Below, one piece after another: positions 47,986-59,865 of a stretch of 64,000 bases of DNA. Every line of letters begins with the position of its first letter. Within the stretch, counting starts at the first letter, position 1. This stretch comes from Mesostigma viride (Eukaryota; Streptophyta; Mesostigmatophyceae; Mesostigmatales; Mesostigmataceae). Below the pieces are notes generated by a model. That model made no database searches. It was not told the DNA's origin and was given only the letters and a program-made list of their open reading frames with translations. Both the position numbers and the translations under genes were made by a program. Location of the stretch: contig RPFO01000348.1 in NCBI GenBank assembly GCA_009746045.1, positions 1,372,301 to 1,436,300 of the forward strand. The letters are read 5' to 3'.

Positions 47986-49790
47986 ATGACGACTACCAAA
48001 GCAAAACGAGGGCTGGAAAAGGAGCTGGCACAGCTTCCCAGCGCCCAGCCCAACCCTCTCGCCCTCGCCATTGTTCAGCCGCCAGGCTTACCCGCCAACC
48101 AGCCGTCTCGGCCTGCCAACCCACCGCCAGCAGCCCCATCGCCCAGCGCCTCGCCTGAGCCCAAGAAACCCTGCCACGCTCGCAAATGGCGCCAGTTCCT
48201 CCCCGGCGACCGAGGATTCTCCCTCACCGGGTGGCAAGAATTGTCGCCGCAGGAATGCATTGAGGTTCTCCAGTTCCTCGAACAGGAGCGGATTCAAGCT
48301 CTTCGTGAAGGGGGCGGCTATTGACTACAATGGAGACATGTCCTGGCTCTATGCTATGAACGAAGCACAACAACGCCTGGCTATCTTGACCAGCCATTTC
48401 CAGCTCCGCTTCATCGACATCACCCGCACGCTCCGCACCCCAGCCCCCGCACAGCCGGCAGCCCCATCGGCTTCCTCCCTCTGCAAGGATGACATCCGCG
48501 CAGTGCTGGAGGAGCACGTGACCTGGCCGCTGGCCGAGCAGCTGACATCGCTGAACACCACGCTCAACACGGTCGAGGCCCGGGTCTCCAACGTGGAAAC
48601 CAAGGTCGTCCACAAGCTCCAGCCCCAGTTCACGACGCTGCACACCGCGGCGCAAGCTTCGGAAACGCATGCGGCACTTGTCTCTCGCCTTAACCAGGTG
48701 GAGGGCAAGTGTGGCGTGCTCCTGAAGAAGCTTGAGGCCATCACCGCCCACACCGAGGCCCTGGCCACACAGGTCCCCAAGATAGCGGAGCAGACGGCCA
48801 CCATTGCATCCCAGCCACCCCGGCAGGATGCTGGCGACCTCCCGCCGCTCTCCTACGCGGACCTGCTGCGGTCAGCGACCGCCTCCACCACCGACGCCAT
48901 CGCCACAAAGCTCCAGGAGCTGGAGGACCACCGCCAGGCCCAGCAACGGGAGGTCACCGACCGCGCTCGCCGCGAGTGCCGAGTGGTGCTACGTCGCTTC
49001 CCCCAGAAGCCAGGTGAGACGTCAACCTCTCTTGCTGACGAGCTCAAGAACCAGCTTCTTACCCTCATGGGCCTGGTAGGTGAGGTAGAACTGCGTGGGT
49101 GCCACCGCCTTCCCCACTCACGGGACAAGGCGGCTCCCCCACCAGTCCTACTCACCTTCTCCTCCCCTGAGGATAAGCAGCGGTTCCTCTCTCGTCGCAA
49201 GCGGTTGCACGACCTCACCTGGACGCTGGATGACGACCTCACCCCCGCTCAGCAACAGCAGCGACGCGACCTGTGGCCGGAATACCTCCGCCATAAGCAG
49301 GACCCCCAGAAGCCCAAGGTGTATTGGAGGGGCGGGGACCTGATGATCAACCACAAGATGTGGACGCCCCCAGCGGGCTAGAATAGCAATAGCCCTAGCT
49401 TGTAACCATTGGCGTCACTGCCGCTAAGGCAGCCATGCCTAGAATGTTGCCTAGCTGTGCCAACACACCTAGTCACGTGCCGCCAACGCACGGTACACAA
49501 CCAGCCATAGCCTTAGCCTAGTCCTAGTACAGCCATGCTACGCCCTGGCTATGTTCAGATTACTTGCCCACGCTCCTTGCTATGATATGCTCACATGGGT
49601 CTTATTGCACCCACAGTTTGCCGGATCGTTAGCCTGTCCTTTTAGCTAGCCGCGCCCGATTGCAGCTGTGGCATGCCTTTGGCATGAAGGAGACTGGGGG
49701 TCTCTGCCCTTTCTCCTGTAGTGCACACACAGGGATTAAAAGCACTTCGGTGCTCCGTGACTCCCCAACGGGAGCACGAGTTTAATTAAT
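47986..49790 (+). mobile_element. ORF1-only LINE derivative (HAL1-like), best copy
   Basis: The frame from 47986 (MTTTKAKRGLEKELAQLP) must switch near 48180-48320 to the frame running to TAG at 49379-49381. The joined product is about 460 aa. It has a Pro-rich N-terminus, a long coiled coil (about 48490-48800, heptads in LTSLNTTLNTVEARVSNVET), an RRM-like part (RRECRVVLRRFP..., about 48965-49190) and a C-terminal domain ending YWRGGDLMINHKMW. This is the layout of L1-type ORF1 RNA chaperones. No RT follows; a 400-bp UTR leads directly to TTAATTAATTAATTAA and (ATCC)n. It is therefore probably a non-autonomous ORF1-only element. Confidence -1.
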
Positions 49791-49796
49791 TAATTA

Positions 49797-50202
49797 ATCC
49801 ATCCATCCATCCACCCATCCATCCATCCATCCATCCATCCATCCATCCATCCATCCATCCATCCATCCATCCATCCATCCATCCATCCATCCATCCATCC
49901 ATCCATCCATCCATCCATCCATCCATCCATCCATCCATCCATCCATCCATCCATCCATCCATCCATCCATCCATCCATCCATCCATCCATCCATCCATCC
50001 ATCCATCCATCCATCCATCCATCCATCCATCCATCCATCCATCCATCCATCCATCCATCCATCCATCCATCCATCCATCCATCCATCCATCCATCCATCC
50101 ATCCATCCATCCTTCCATCCATCCATCCATCCATCCATCCATCCATCCATCCATCCATCCATCCATCCATCCATCCATCCATCCATCCATCCATCCATCC
50201 AT
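49797..50202 (+). repeat. (ATCC)n array, tail of the ORF1-only element
   Basis: About 100 units with single interruptions (CACC at 49812, CTTCC at 50112). Confidence -1.
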
Positions 50203-50209
50203 GGCCATC

Positions 50210-50275
50210 AAGGTTAATGCTCCGTGACTCAGTCCCCAACGGGAGCAAGAGTTTAATTAATTAATTGTCGATCTG
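50210..50275 (+). repeat. ORF1-element tail remnant
   Basis: GTTAATGCTCCGTGACTCAG...CCCCAACGGGAGCA followed by TTAATTAATTAATT. A second tail attached to the distal end of the ATCC array. Confidence -1.
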
Positions 50276-50902
50276 GCCTCGATCATTTGGTATCATACAC
50301 CATGGGCGCCGGTGATGCAGGTGCACCAGTGTTAACTGCATGCACCCAGTGTAGGTGGCACGCAGTTTACATTCCCACAATGTGCACCTGCAACTGGCAC
50401 CCACATGACGCAGGTTAACGTGTTAATTAATTAACAGCATGCTATAAAGCCAAGGGGTTTGTGGGTTAACCCTGCAGGTATGCCCCTAAAACCCCTGAGC
50501 AGGCTCCGGGAGATCGAGGCCTTTATATTCTCCCAAAGTTACCAGCGCGGTGTTCCAACCAAGCCTATAAAGATCTGTGGGCTCCCAGGGACCATGCATG
50601 GGGCAGCCTTACTACATATCGGCTATGAGTCAGCAGTGCACTGCATCGGCTATGAGTCAGCGTGCACTGCTATAGCTACTATGCACTGCATCTTCTACGG
50701 GGACTACTCCTCGCTTTATGAGCTGTGCCTCCATGGCTCCATCTCGACAGCCTCCACCGCCTCATCCAGCCGGACGGCACCTGGGTTTAAAAAGGCTTTC
50801 TGTTTGGTTGCCCCCGGCCGGCCGGCCCCAACTCCAGCACATCCTTCTCTGCTCCCTCCTCGATCACGCGCTCCGTCTGACAGCGAGAATGGGCTCCTTC
50901 CA

Positions 50903-51035
50903 TTGTCGTCAGAAAGCAACAATTAACGTGAAAACCTAGCAGCCGGCCAAATCTAAGATCGATTCCGCGGAACACAAAAAGTAAGAAAGCCCAGAAGCTA
51001 CCAGCAAGGAATCGAACATAGGACCTTTGGCATGA
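50903..51035 (-). mobile_element. SINE-like element (family 2)
   Basis: Second copy of 14121-14251, differing by small substitutions and a 4-base gap. Contains the TTCGATTCC B-box-like core on the minus strand. Confidence -1.
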
Positions 51036-51384
51036 TTTCATCACGGCTGTGTGAGTCTCCTGATCGATCCGAAGGCATCTCACTTAACCTTTCGAAACAG
51101 CCCGATCGACTGCGAAAAACCTCTTTACCGGAGAGCTAGGGGTCACTGCCAATATGTTCAATATTGCTGAATCTATAGAAGATGACTCACCACTACATAT
51201 AGTAGACCCAAGTGCGCAGGAGTACTACGCATGAACCCACGCGATATTCTAGCATCGCCGAAGCAGGCGGGTTGACCACGGCTGGAATCTGTTTGTAGTG
51301 TGACCTACAGGGCTCCTTCCATAGTTCCATTTCCGCATCCACCTTCCGCTCCCTCCTTAATTAAGGAGGTCATCAGTATAATAG

Positions 51385-51650
51385 AGGACAACAAGCCCCC
51401 TGCAGTGGGGACGGAAGGAGCGTGTTTGCAAACGAGGGAGGCATGCATGCTAGCCGGCCATGCACGACCCCTAGGGTCGCCGGAGCACAGTAGACATAGA
51501 ATAGGATTGTTTTGTAGATAGCCTGTTGTAGATAGCTTAGACCGGTAGGATTGCCTGTACCCATCCATCCATATCCATCCATCCATGTCCATCGCGGTTA
51601 ATGCTCCGTGACTCCCCAACGGGAGCTCGATTTAATTAATTAATTAAGGA
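51385..51650 (+). mobile_element. LINE-like 3' tail with short ATCC tract
   Basis: Counterpart of 47330-47500, with only about six ATCC units and then the CGTGACTCCCCAACGGGAGC/TTAATTAA tail. Confidence -1.
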
Positions 51651-52640
51651 GGCCCTCAAGCAGCACGTGACTCCCCTCGCTGCAGATGTCAGCACTGCCC
51701 ATTGCGGCAATGCCACAATGCTGCCGGCATATTGTGGCAATGGGAAGCACGCTTGGCTGCTGAGCTCCCTTACCTTTCCATCACCGCCACCTCCACCTCC
51801 ACCCTCCTTGCCTCCACCACCACCGCCACTGACCACGTACCGCATCCACTGCCGCCATCGATCACCGCCCGGCTGGCCCCTCGACATCGACAAGCGCCTC
51901 CATGACAACGCCATCGCCATTGAGAGCCTGCAAAACACCACAGGCCTCACCGCCCAGGCGGTGAAGGACATTGCCGCCCAGCCAGCACCTGCTGGCCCAG
52001 CCGACGATGCTCCTCGATCCCACCCAGACCTGCATGGGCGGACATGCTGAAGCACCACACCACCTCCACTGCCTCCACCATCGCGGCACAGCTCAAGCAA
52101 CAAACGCTCGAGAGTCCGCGAGGAGGCGACATGGACGACCAAGCGCAGCCATAACGTCATCGTCAAGCACCTTCCCGGCCGGCACTTCGACCAGCCGCGG
52201 CAGGTGAGGACTTCCGAGTGTCTCAGTTGCCACAGCGCGACAATGATTCTTACCCCCATGGCAACTCACTGGTACTGAGCTGCGGATGCATGTCGGCTGT
52301 CCGCCTTCCACGCGCGCGGGGTATAAGGCTGGACCGGCTCCCGTGCTCCTCACCTTTGATTACATGACGGATAAGCTGTTGTTTCTTAATTAAACGCTGC
52401 AAGATGCTTGCGAGGACTTCCTACACGCTGGACGACGACTTTCAAGACCCTGGCGCAGCAACAACAGCGACGGGAGCTATGGCAGCCGACCTACCTCCAG
52501 CTCCGGCAGACTGCAGGGGCGAAGCCGGTATACTGGAGGGGGGCGGTCATCCACGTCGACCACAAGCCCTGGCCGGTCGGGCAGGCGCCCCCTGCCATGC
52601 ACCCCAGCAACCCCAGCTTAGGGAGTATATAGCAGTAGTG
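51650..52640 (+). pseudogene. Decayed LINE ORF1 copy
   Basis: Frames matching the ORF1 family (LKQHVTPLAADVSTAHCGN start; IDKRLHDNAIAIESLQNTTG coiled coil about 51880; YWRGAVIHVDHKPW terminus about 52530) with several shifts. Confidence -1.
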
Positions 52641-52834
52641 TAGACTACTGAGTCAGGCTTAGCTTACAGTAGTGTAGCACGTACGTGGCCCACGCCTACG
52701 CGCCTGTGCGCCTGTGCTGGGACTCCCCAGGGATGATGCATTAAGAATTTAGCCATTGAAGCTTTGCCTATGTGCACAGAGAGCTACTCTCTGCTGAGGC
52801 GCCATGCCCTATAGCCATCGTTTAATTAATTAAT

Positions 52835-53340
52835 TAATTAATTAATTAAACACGTGCTCCCGTTGGGGAGTCATGGAGCACCGAAGTGCTTTTAATCCCT
52901 GTGACAGTGTGCACAACAGGAGACAGGGCAGAGACCCTCAGTCTCCTTCATGCCTAAGGCATGCCACAGCTGCATTCGGGCACGCTAGCTAAAGCCTAAA
53001 CGGACACGGCGCTAACGATCCGGCAATCTGCGGGTGCAATAAGACCCATGTGAGCAGGGCATAACAAGGTCAGCGTGGGCAAGTGATCTGATCATCATAG
53101 CCATGACGTAGCATGGCTGTACGAGGACTACGCTAAGGCTACGGCTGCTTGTGTACCGTGCGTGAGCGGTACGTGACTAGGTATGTTGGCAACGCTAGGC
53201 AAACATTCTAAGCATGGCTGCCAGAGCGGCAGTGACTACCAATGGATACAAGCTAGGGCTATTAGGCAAGCTATTCTAGCCCGCTGGGGGCGTCCACATC
53301 TTGTCAGCCATTGTTTAGCCATGATGATCTTCCACCCTAT
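52835..53340 (-). mobile_element. ORF1-element 3' end, antisense
   Basis: Reverse complement of the 49382-49790 UTR. Ends at TTAATTAA units (52823-52850). Confidence -1.
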
Positions 53341-53436
53341 GTCGACCAATTAGCTGCTGGAATACACAGTCGGGTGCAGGTGCACTTTGTGCACGCACTC
53401 AGAGCAGGTGTACTACTTTACACCCTGTAGAAGGTT

Positions 53437-53551
53437 GCAGGAATTAATTAATTAATAGACACGTGACTGCGTCACGTGAGCATAAGTCCTCAGCAGTGGG
53501 AGGGGAACATGGGATGGAATGGATGGTGTAAGCTATCCAGCTAGGTCATAG
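53437..53551 (+). repeat. Dispersed repeat, left half split by the 9.5-kb element
   Basis: ACTGCGTCACGTGAGCATAA to CTAGGTCATAG. Collinear with 31915-32010. The right half resumes at 63081. Confidence -1.
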
Positions 53552-53655
53552 TTAGGGTGGTTTTACCGGATTAGGATACATTTGCACGGCTTCAAATGTA
53601 TCCTAAATGCACCATTGGCAAACATGGTTTCTGGACATGGTCAATATCATTCATA

Positions 53656-53688
53656 TGTTTGGCAAGCATGATATGATCATGCTTGCCA
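53656..53688. repeat. Perfect palindrome near the left TIR
   Basis: TTGGCAAGCATGAT with its complement, 2-base loop. Cruciform-capable. Confidence -1.
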
Positions 53689-54395
53689 AAGATGTTGTCT
53701 CTTTTCATATTTCACACATATATTATCGGCCTCGGCGTGCCATGCTTCCACGTTTGTTGTCTCTTTTCATATATTGTGAATATGATCAATAAAATTCCAA
53801 ACATGACCATGTTGGAGACTTCAAGTGGAGCATCATGATTACTGTTTTCACTATTACGTAACCCATGGTTCATGTTAACATGGCATAATGAGCAATCCTA
53901 TTGACCCCATGACTAATGGTGAAGTTAATAAAGTTACATCGTGGCACGTCACTATAGCATCAAGTTGCATCATTGTGCATAAAGTAGTTTAGCACTGAGT
54001 TGGCATGCCAACACCAGGTACACTAAATAAATTAAAACCAGAATTGATAAACAACCCAGTATCCAAATACAGTATCCATATATATGCAGGTCGTACTACA
54101 GGTACAGCCACGGCTGCCACGCGGCTTCTGCAGCGATCACGCTCTTTCTCCTAGACAATTGCTCTACTGGTCCCTACAGGTCGGTCGACTTGGACCATGA
54201 TGCGTCAAGAACAGTTAATTGACCGACTTAAACAAGATGTTTGTCTACATGCAGCTGTCTGCACCTAACTAACGCGAAACCGCGTGCTACCAAATATAGG
54301 GGCAAATGCATGAGTAACACATGTCAACGCACAACCGGTGGAAATCACGCGATACCAACCGCGGCAACAGTGGTGTGAACATAGCGGGCACTGAC
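53689..54395. other. AT-rich non-coding interior of the TIR element
   Basis: No open frame with protein-like composition. CATGATC/CATGGTC-type short repeats. Confidence -1.
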
Positions 54396-54399
54396 ATGC

Positions 54400-54850
54400 A
54401 AAAAAGCACCAGCAGCGGCATCAGTAGCAAATTGTAGTAGCGGAACAATAGCCACTACATCAATGCAACAACACATCAGCCCAGCAACACAGCAGCAGCA
54501 TGACCGTAGCACAGCAGCAGCACAACTGTAGCACATCAACACGGCCGCATAGCAGGAGCACAAGTCAGCGCAGCAGCAACTTAGTATGCCGATTCCTGAA
54601 TTTCCTATCAGTGGACTATAGTCCATTGATAGGAAATTCACTAATAGGCAGTACTAGCTCAGCAGCACGGCAGCAATGCAGCAGTGCATCAACACAGCAG
54701 CACGACAGCAATACATCAGCGGCACGGCAGCAATGCAGCAACACATCAGCACAATAGCACAGCAGCAGCACGGCAGCAATGCAGCAGCAATAGCATGGCA
54801 GCACAGCAGCAGCAGCAGCACATGAGCAGCTCAATGACAACAACGCTGCT
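54400..54850. repeat. AGCAGCA-rich irregular repeat with a palindrome
   Basis: CAGCAACACAGCAGCA-like units, interrupted at 54599-54638 by a 40-bp palindrome (AATTTCCTATCAGTGGACTA and near-complement). Confidence -1.
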
Positions 54851-54856
54851 TGCGCT

Positions 54857-56390
54857 TCAGCAGTCGTCGTCGTCGTCATCGTCATCGGCAAGGATGAGCG
54901 CTCGCTTCCGACGCCGGGAGGCGCCTGCGTTGTTGTTCTCCGCCACAACGTCGCTGGGTGGAACCATCTCGCGCAATCGAGCCTCGGCCAGGGTGATATC
55001 CGGCGCTTGCAACGCAGGGACGACCACACCGGGGCACCCGCAGATCTGTGCCTCCAGCTCGTGGAGAGGCACGCAAGAAACCGCGTCCTCCTCCCAACGG
55101 GCACCCCAGTACATGGCTACCATGTCGTTTTGCGTGTCGACAACAGCGACACGACCATGGTACCTGCCGTCCCGGCTTTCGGTGCGACCGTCCGCGGATG
55201 TCACACGCTCCGACGCCCAATGACACACGACTTGCCCTACGAGGTTGCGGCTGCCACTCTTGACCTGCAGCGTTACGCCTTCCCAGCATGCCTTCGCCAT
55301 GCCGACGATGCCCTTCGAGCATTCAGCATCTTGCCACTTCACGACCGGGTGTTCCGCGTCATAGGGCACCTCCTTCAGCGCCTTTAGGCACTCCTTGGTG
55401 AGCTTTTTGTTCGCACCCAAGGAGACTCCATGGGGCGGCTGACCTCGCTTGCCCACCACTTGTGTCAAGACGAGGTCTGAGGCGGTGATGATCACCGTGT
55501 GCGCCGCAGTGGTTGGCGGATGGGGCCATTGCGCAATGTCTGTATTCCACGGGTGCCACGTGTCATGCAAATGCTTAGCGCGGTATACAAAGAGCTCAAT
55601 AGAAGGTTGGCCGCCATCCTCCTTCGCAACCACCTCCTTGATGATGCCAACGAGGACTGGAGTCCACGTGAGCTTCGAGTTGCAGAGAATACCAGCTGAA
55701 GGGTGCCAGTATAGAACAGCGGAGCCTTTCTCAACGCCTTGCATGCGCTTCAAGTAAGCGACCTTGGCTGCCATGGCCCTGTCTTCTGCCGCCCATTCCT
55801 GCTGTGTGTGGCCATCATGACGAACTCGGTCTACCAGCGGGGTGACGCGCACCGCCTCTGCGTCGACCAACGCCATGAAGTGCTCTTCTTGCGTCGGTGG
55901 TGGTTCAGGCGCTGCATCGTGCTCACGCAGGGCGGAGATGTCCGCGCGAGATGGCCACGGCAAAGGGCGCCACTCCTCAGGCACCTCCTCAGGGGCATGT
56001 GGGACTTGACTTGCGAAAAAAGGCCTTGTTTGGCTTGATGGTGTCGGGCGGAAAGTACCACTGCCAGATGCCATGGGGCAACTTCTCGACCCTTGTTTTG
56101 ATCGACTCCAGCTCCTTCCCCAGAAACTCCATGTTCAATGGTGCGAAGGCTGGGGTGTCCTGCAACATCGGAATGCGGTCTGGATCCACAAGTCGGACGC
56201 CAAACAGCGGCCGCCCCTCCGCATCAAACCTGTATGGCTGTGTCATCGCCTTCCCGCACCGTGGCGCGCCTTCCTGTCGAGTCCCCGCGGGCTGCCACGG
56301 CGTCTTTTGGGACTCCGTGGTCCGGTAGGACAACCAGGTCTCTGTGTTGCCCTGTACCTGGAAGAAGACGGCGTGGTGCACCTTCATTGA
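54857..56390 (-). pseudogene. Unknown protein of the 9.5-kb element, one frameshift
   Basis: Reading minus from a Met at about 56385, an open frame of about 130 codons runs to a T6 run at about 56020, where it must slip one base to continue in a second frame ending at 54857. The joined protein would be about 500 aa. It has a compact N-terminal segment with PLFGVRLVDPDRIPML, a central Trp-rich part (YWHPSAGILC, HDTWHPWNTDIAQWPHPP) and a short GRVAVVDTQNDMVAMYWGARW segment that could fold as a small chromo/SH3-like barrel. The C-terminus is an Asp run. I do not recognise the family. It may be the element's own protein. The homopolymer slip could be a sequencing error. Confidence -1.
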
Positions 56391-56409
56391 GCGACCGCGT
56401 TTTTCAGGC

Positions 56410-57405
56410 ACCGGCTGTGCCGCTCCGCCGCTCCGCCGCTCCGCCGCCCGCCGGCTGCGCCGCCGGCCCGCCGCGCGCCGGCTGCCCCGCCCCGTAGCCC
56501 GTCGACAGGCTGCCCCGCCCCGCCGCATGCCAGCTGCGCCGGCCCGCCGCCCACGCGCGCCGGCAGCGCCGTTGGCCCCCCGCGCGCCGACGGCCCTGCC
56601 CCGCCGCCCGTTGACAGCCCCGCCCCGCCGCATGCCAGCTGCGCCGGCCCGCCGCCCATGCGCGCCGGCAGCGCCGCTGGCCCCCGCGCGCCGACGGCCC
56701 TGCCCCGCCGCCCGTCGACTGCCCCGCCCCGCCGCCCGTCGACAGCCCTGCCCCGCCGCATGCAGGCTGCGCCGCCGCTGCCACCTCGCTGCGCGCTGGC
56801 TGCGCCACCTCGCCGCCCGCCGACGGCGCCGCCCCGCCGCGCACCGGCTGCCCCGCCCCGCCGCCCGTCGACTGCCCCGCCCCGCCGCATGCCAGCTGCG
56901 CCGGCCCGCCGCCCACGCGCGCCGGCAGCGCCGCTGGCCCCCCGCGCGCTGACGGCCCTGCCCCGCCGCCCGTCGACTGCCCCGCCCCGCCGCCCGTCGA
57001 CAGCCCCGACCCACCGCATGCCAGGTGCGCCGGCCCGCCGCCCGCGCGCGCCGGCAGCGCCGCTGGCCCCCCGCGCGCCGACGGCCCTGCCCCGCCGCCC
57101 GTCGACAGCCCTGCCCCGCCGCCCGTCGACAGCCCCGCCCCGCCGCATGCCAGCTGCGCCGGCCCGCTGCCCACGCGCGCCGGCAGCGCCGCTGGCCCTG
57201 CCCCGCCGCCCGTCGACTGCCCCGCCCCGCCGCCCGTCGACAGCCCTGCCCCGCCGCATGCCAGGTGCGCCGGCCCGCCGCCCGCGCGCACCGGCAGCGC
57301 CGCTGGCCCCCGCGCGCCGACGGCCCTGCCCCGCCGCCCGTCGACAGCCCCGCCCCGCCGCATGCCAGCTGCGCCGGCCGGCCGCCCATGCGCGCCATGC
57401 GCTTC
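56410..57405. repeat. GC-rich higher-order minisatellite
   Basis: Mosaic of GCCGCATGCCAGCTGCGCCG, GCGCGCCGGCAGCGCCGCTG and CCCGTCGACAGCCCCGCC blocks, repeating with a roughly 100-180-bp super-period. The long Ala/Arg/Pro/Gly open frames on both strands are composition artefacts. Confidence -1.
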
Positions 57406-57575
57406 GCAGGTCCATTGGGATCATGAGGCCTGCGCAAAATCTCACCTCGGAGGCCCGTGCTACTTCTAGTAAGATGCTTGCATTTTCAATGCGTCACCTA
57501 TATGCAGGCATAGAGGGTGGTACATGGCGCTAGACTCATCAAGGGATAGGAGCCATGCCCTCAGCAATTACTCAC

Positions 57576-58347
57576 CTCCTGGCCCTTGCTGTTGCGGTCT
57601 CGGATGAAGATGATGGTCTACACGCCGCCGCATGCAAACAAGGAATGAGAGACAAAGCCGTGCGAGGCCAATATGGGCACAGTGAGAGAAACAAGTCGAC
57701 GCGAACCTACATCACGAGTGTCAGCGAAGGGGACCCATGGGAGAAGTCTCCCTCCCATGGTATCATTCACGGACACACGCAGCGGCCATGGGAACAGCCA
57801 AAACAGCAGGTTCACACACGCAAGGGCAACGACCTGCAGTGCCTGACCAGCATGTCGGTCAGTTGTGATTGGCAAGGCAGAGCCACACACACCAGGTACA
57901 CGCTGCATGGGCAGGGAAGACGCTCTTACATGAGAAAAAGCGAGGAAACGTGCGCGAGAAGGATATTAAGAGCGATCCGCGCTAGAAGGATGCTACAATA
58001 GCATCATATATTCAAGAATTAGCAAAGAAAGATGTAGAAAAGAGACAAAAGAAAGAAATACGAGAGAAAGCAAAGACAGGGAGCTGCCAAACCGGGCAGA
58101 CAAAAGGTTACGAGCGGCAAGAGTTGTGAACGCTGCACTTGATTGCTTTCTCTGACTTGTCAACTGCGAAGAGTGACTGATATCTCTGGAAATGGTATGC
58201 TCAGCATCCCATGGTAATGAAATGGTGAGCTATGCTGTCAGACATGCCTATATAACATAGCTACCCTAGGGTCCTAATACAAAACTAGAAATCAAACCAT
58301 ACCGTGAGTTTCCCGGCTCGCACGGCCTCCTCCCTTTGTGCCAACGC
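57576..58347 (-). pseudogene. Two CFAP299-like exons (partial gene)
   Basis: Exon a 58347-58303 (45 nt, ALAQREEAVRAGKLT) is flanked by TTTGCAG and GTATGG. Exon b 57617-57576 (42 nt, TIIFIRDRNSKGQE) is flanked by GTAG and GTGAGT. Both are phase 0. Joined, they give 29 residues that closely follow the strongly conserved core of cilia- and flagella-associated protein 299 (C4orf22). The following conserved block (YIDYAHRL region) and the N-terminal exons were not found on this strand, so I treat it as a gene fragment. It sits inside the 53555-63077 inverted-repeat element, which suggests capture. If the remaining exons lie outside the window it could instead be part of an intact gene. Confidence -1.
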
Positions 58348-58489
58348 CTGCAAACACAACGGGCCGTGGAGGAGGGTGGAAAGGTGGGCAAGTGTGGAGG
58401 AGTTTGGGGGGGACCGGGTTGAGCAGCGGTGGGGGAAAGATGTGCCGGTCATGATGTTGTCAACTACAGCTGTTGTATCGTGATTCACC

Positions 58490-58795
58490 TTCAATAAGTC
58501 TACTGTTCTACATCCGGTGGTGGATGGACACAAGCAATAAAGGCCCCGCCCACAACTCAGATTTCTTTAGAAAATCTACTGATCTACATTCGATGGCGCC
58601 TTCACAGAAGCAGGAAACTCCGCCCACCGGTCAAATGTGACGCCCAACAAAGCCCCAACTTATTTCTTCAAGAAGTATACTGTTTTACATCCGGTAGTGC
58701 TTGGACAGAAGCAATATGTAAAGCCCGCCCACAAATCGGATTTCTTTACGAAAAACCTGTTTTACATTCGATGGGGTCTTGACAGATTCAAGCAG
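58490..58795 (+). repeat. Roughly 60-bp repeat, four diverged units
   Basis: CTACTGTTCTACATCCGGTG / CTACTGATCTACATTCGATG / ATACTGTTTTACATCCGGTA / CCTGTTTTACATTCGATGGG starts, alternating A-B-A-B. A duplicated pair of about 175 bp spacing. Confidence -1.
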
Positions 58796-58879
58796 CAATA
58801 CTCGTTTCTACCTGCGTGCGACTGCAGCGGCCGAGTGCTGCAACTTGCCTTCACGTCCCAGTCTTCACGTGACAGTCCT

Positions 58880-59865
58880 GGTCTTCACGTCTTCACGTCT
58901 TCACGTCTTCACGTCTTCACGTCTTCACGTCTTCACGTCTTCACGACTTCACCTGAACTTGCGGCGTATCGTATCTTTGATACCTTGCATGCACGTCTTC
59001 ACGTCTTCACGTCTTCACCGCGTCTTCACCTGTCTTCACCACGTCTTCACGTCTTCGCGTCTTCACGTCTTCACGGCTTCACCTGAACACCTGAACTTCA
59101 CCTGAACTTGCCGTATCGTGTCTTCACGTCTTCACGTCTTCACGTCTTCACGTCTTCACGTCTTCACCGCGTCTTCACCTGTCTTCACCACGTCTTCACG
59201 GCTTCACGGCTTCACGTCTTCACGGCTTCACCTGAACACCTGAACTTCACCTGAACTTGCCGTATCGTGTCTTCACGTCTTCACGTCTTCACGTCTTCAC
59301 GTCTTCACCGCGTCTTCACCTGTCTTCACCACGTCTTCACGGCTTCACGTCTTCACGTCTTCACGGCTTCACCTGAACACCTGAACTTCACCTGAACTTG
59401 CCGTATCGTGTCTTCACGTCTTCACGTCTTCACGTCTTCACGTCTTCACGTCTTCACCGCGTCTTCACCTGTCTTCACCACGTCTTCACGGCTTCACGGC
59501 TTCACGTCTTCACGGCTTCACCTGAACACCTGAACTTCACCTGAACTTGCCGTATCGTGTCTTCACGTCTTCACGTCTTCACGTCTTCACGTCTTCACCG
59601 CGTCTTCACCTGTCTTCACCACGTCTTCACGGCTTCACGGCTTCACGTCTTCACGGCTTCACCTGAACACCTGAACTTCACCTGAACTTGCCGTATCGTG
59701 TCTTCACGTCTTCACGTCTTCACGTCTTCACGTCTTCACGTCTTCACCGCGTCTTCACCTGTCTTCACCACGTCTTCACGGCTTCACGGCTTCACGTCTT
59801 CACCGCGTCTTCACCTGTCTTCACCACGTCTTCACGGCTTCACCTGAACACCTGAACTTTGCGTA
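58880..59865. repeat. GTCTTCACG minisatellite with higher-order period
   Basis: 9-bp base unit. Five super-units of about 145 bp each end with ACCTGAACACCTGAACTTCA and TTGCCGTATCGTG (starts near 59110, 59258, 59400, 59548, 59690). Confidence -1.

Noticed and set aside
47328..50248. MDGW and HPSI repeat proteins
   Set aside because: ATCC microsatellites with a 12-base coding period.
56384..57533. Ala/Arg/Pro- and Gly/Ala-rich frames on both strands
   Set aside because: GC-rich minisatellite; all frames are open by composition.
58637..59865. CRISPR-like array (regularly spaced repeats)
   Set aside because: No unique spacers; a 9-bp minisatellite with super-units in a eukaryotic genome.
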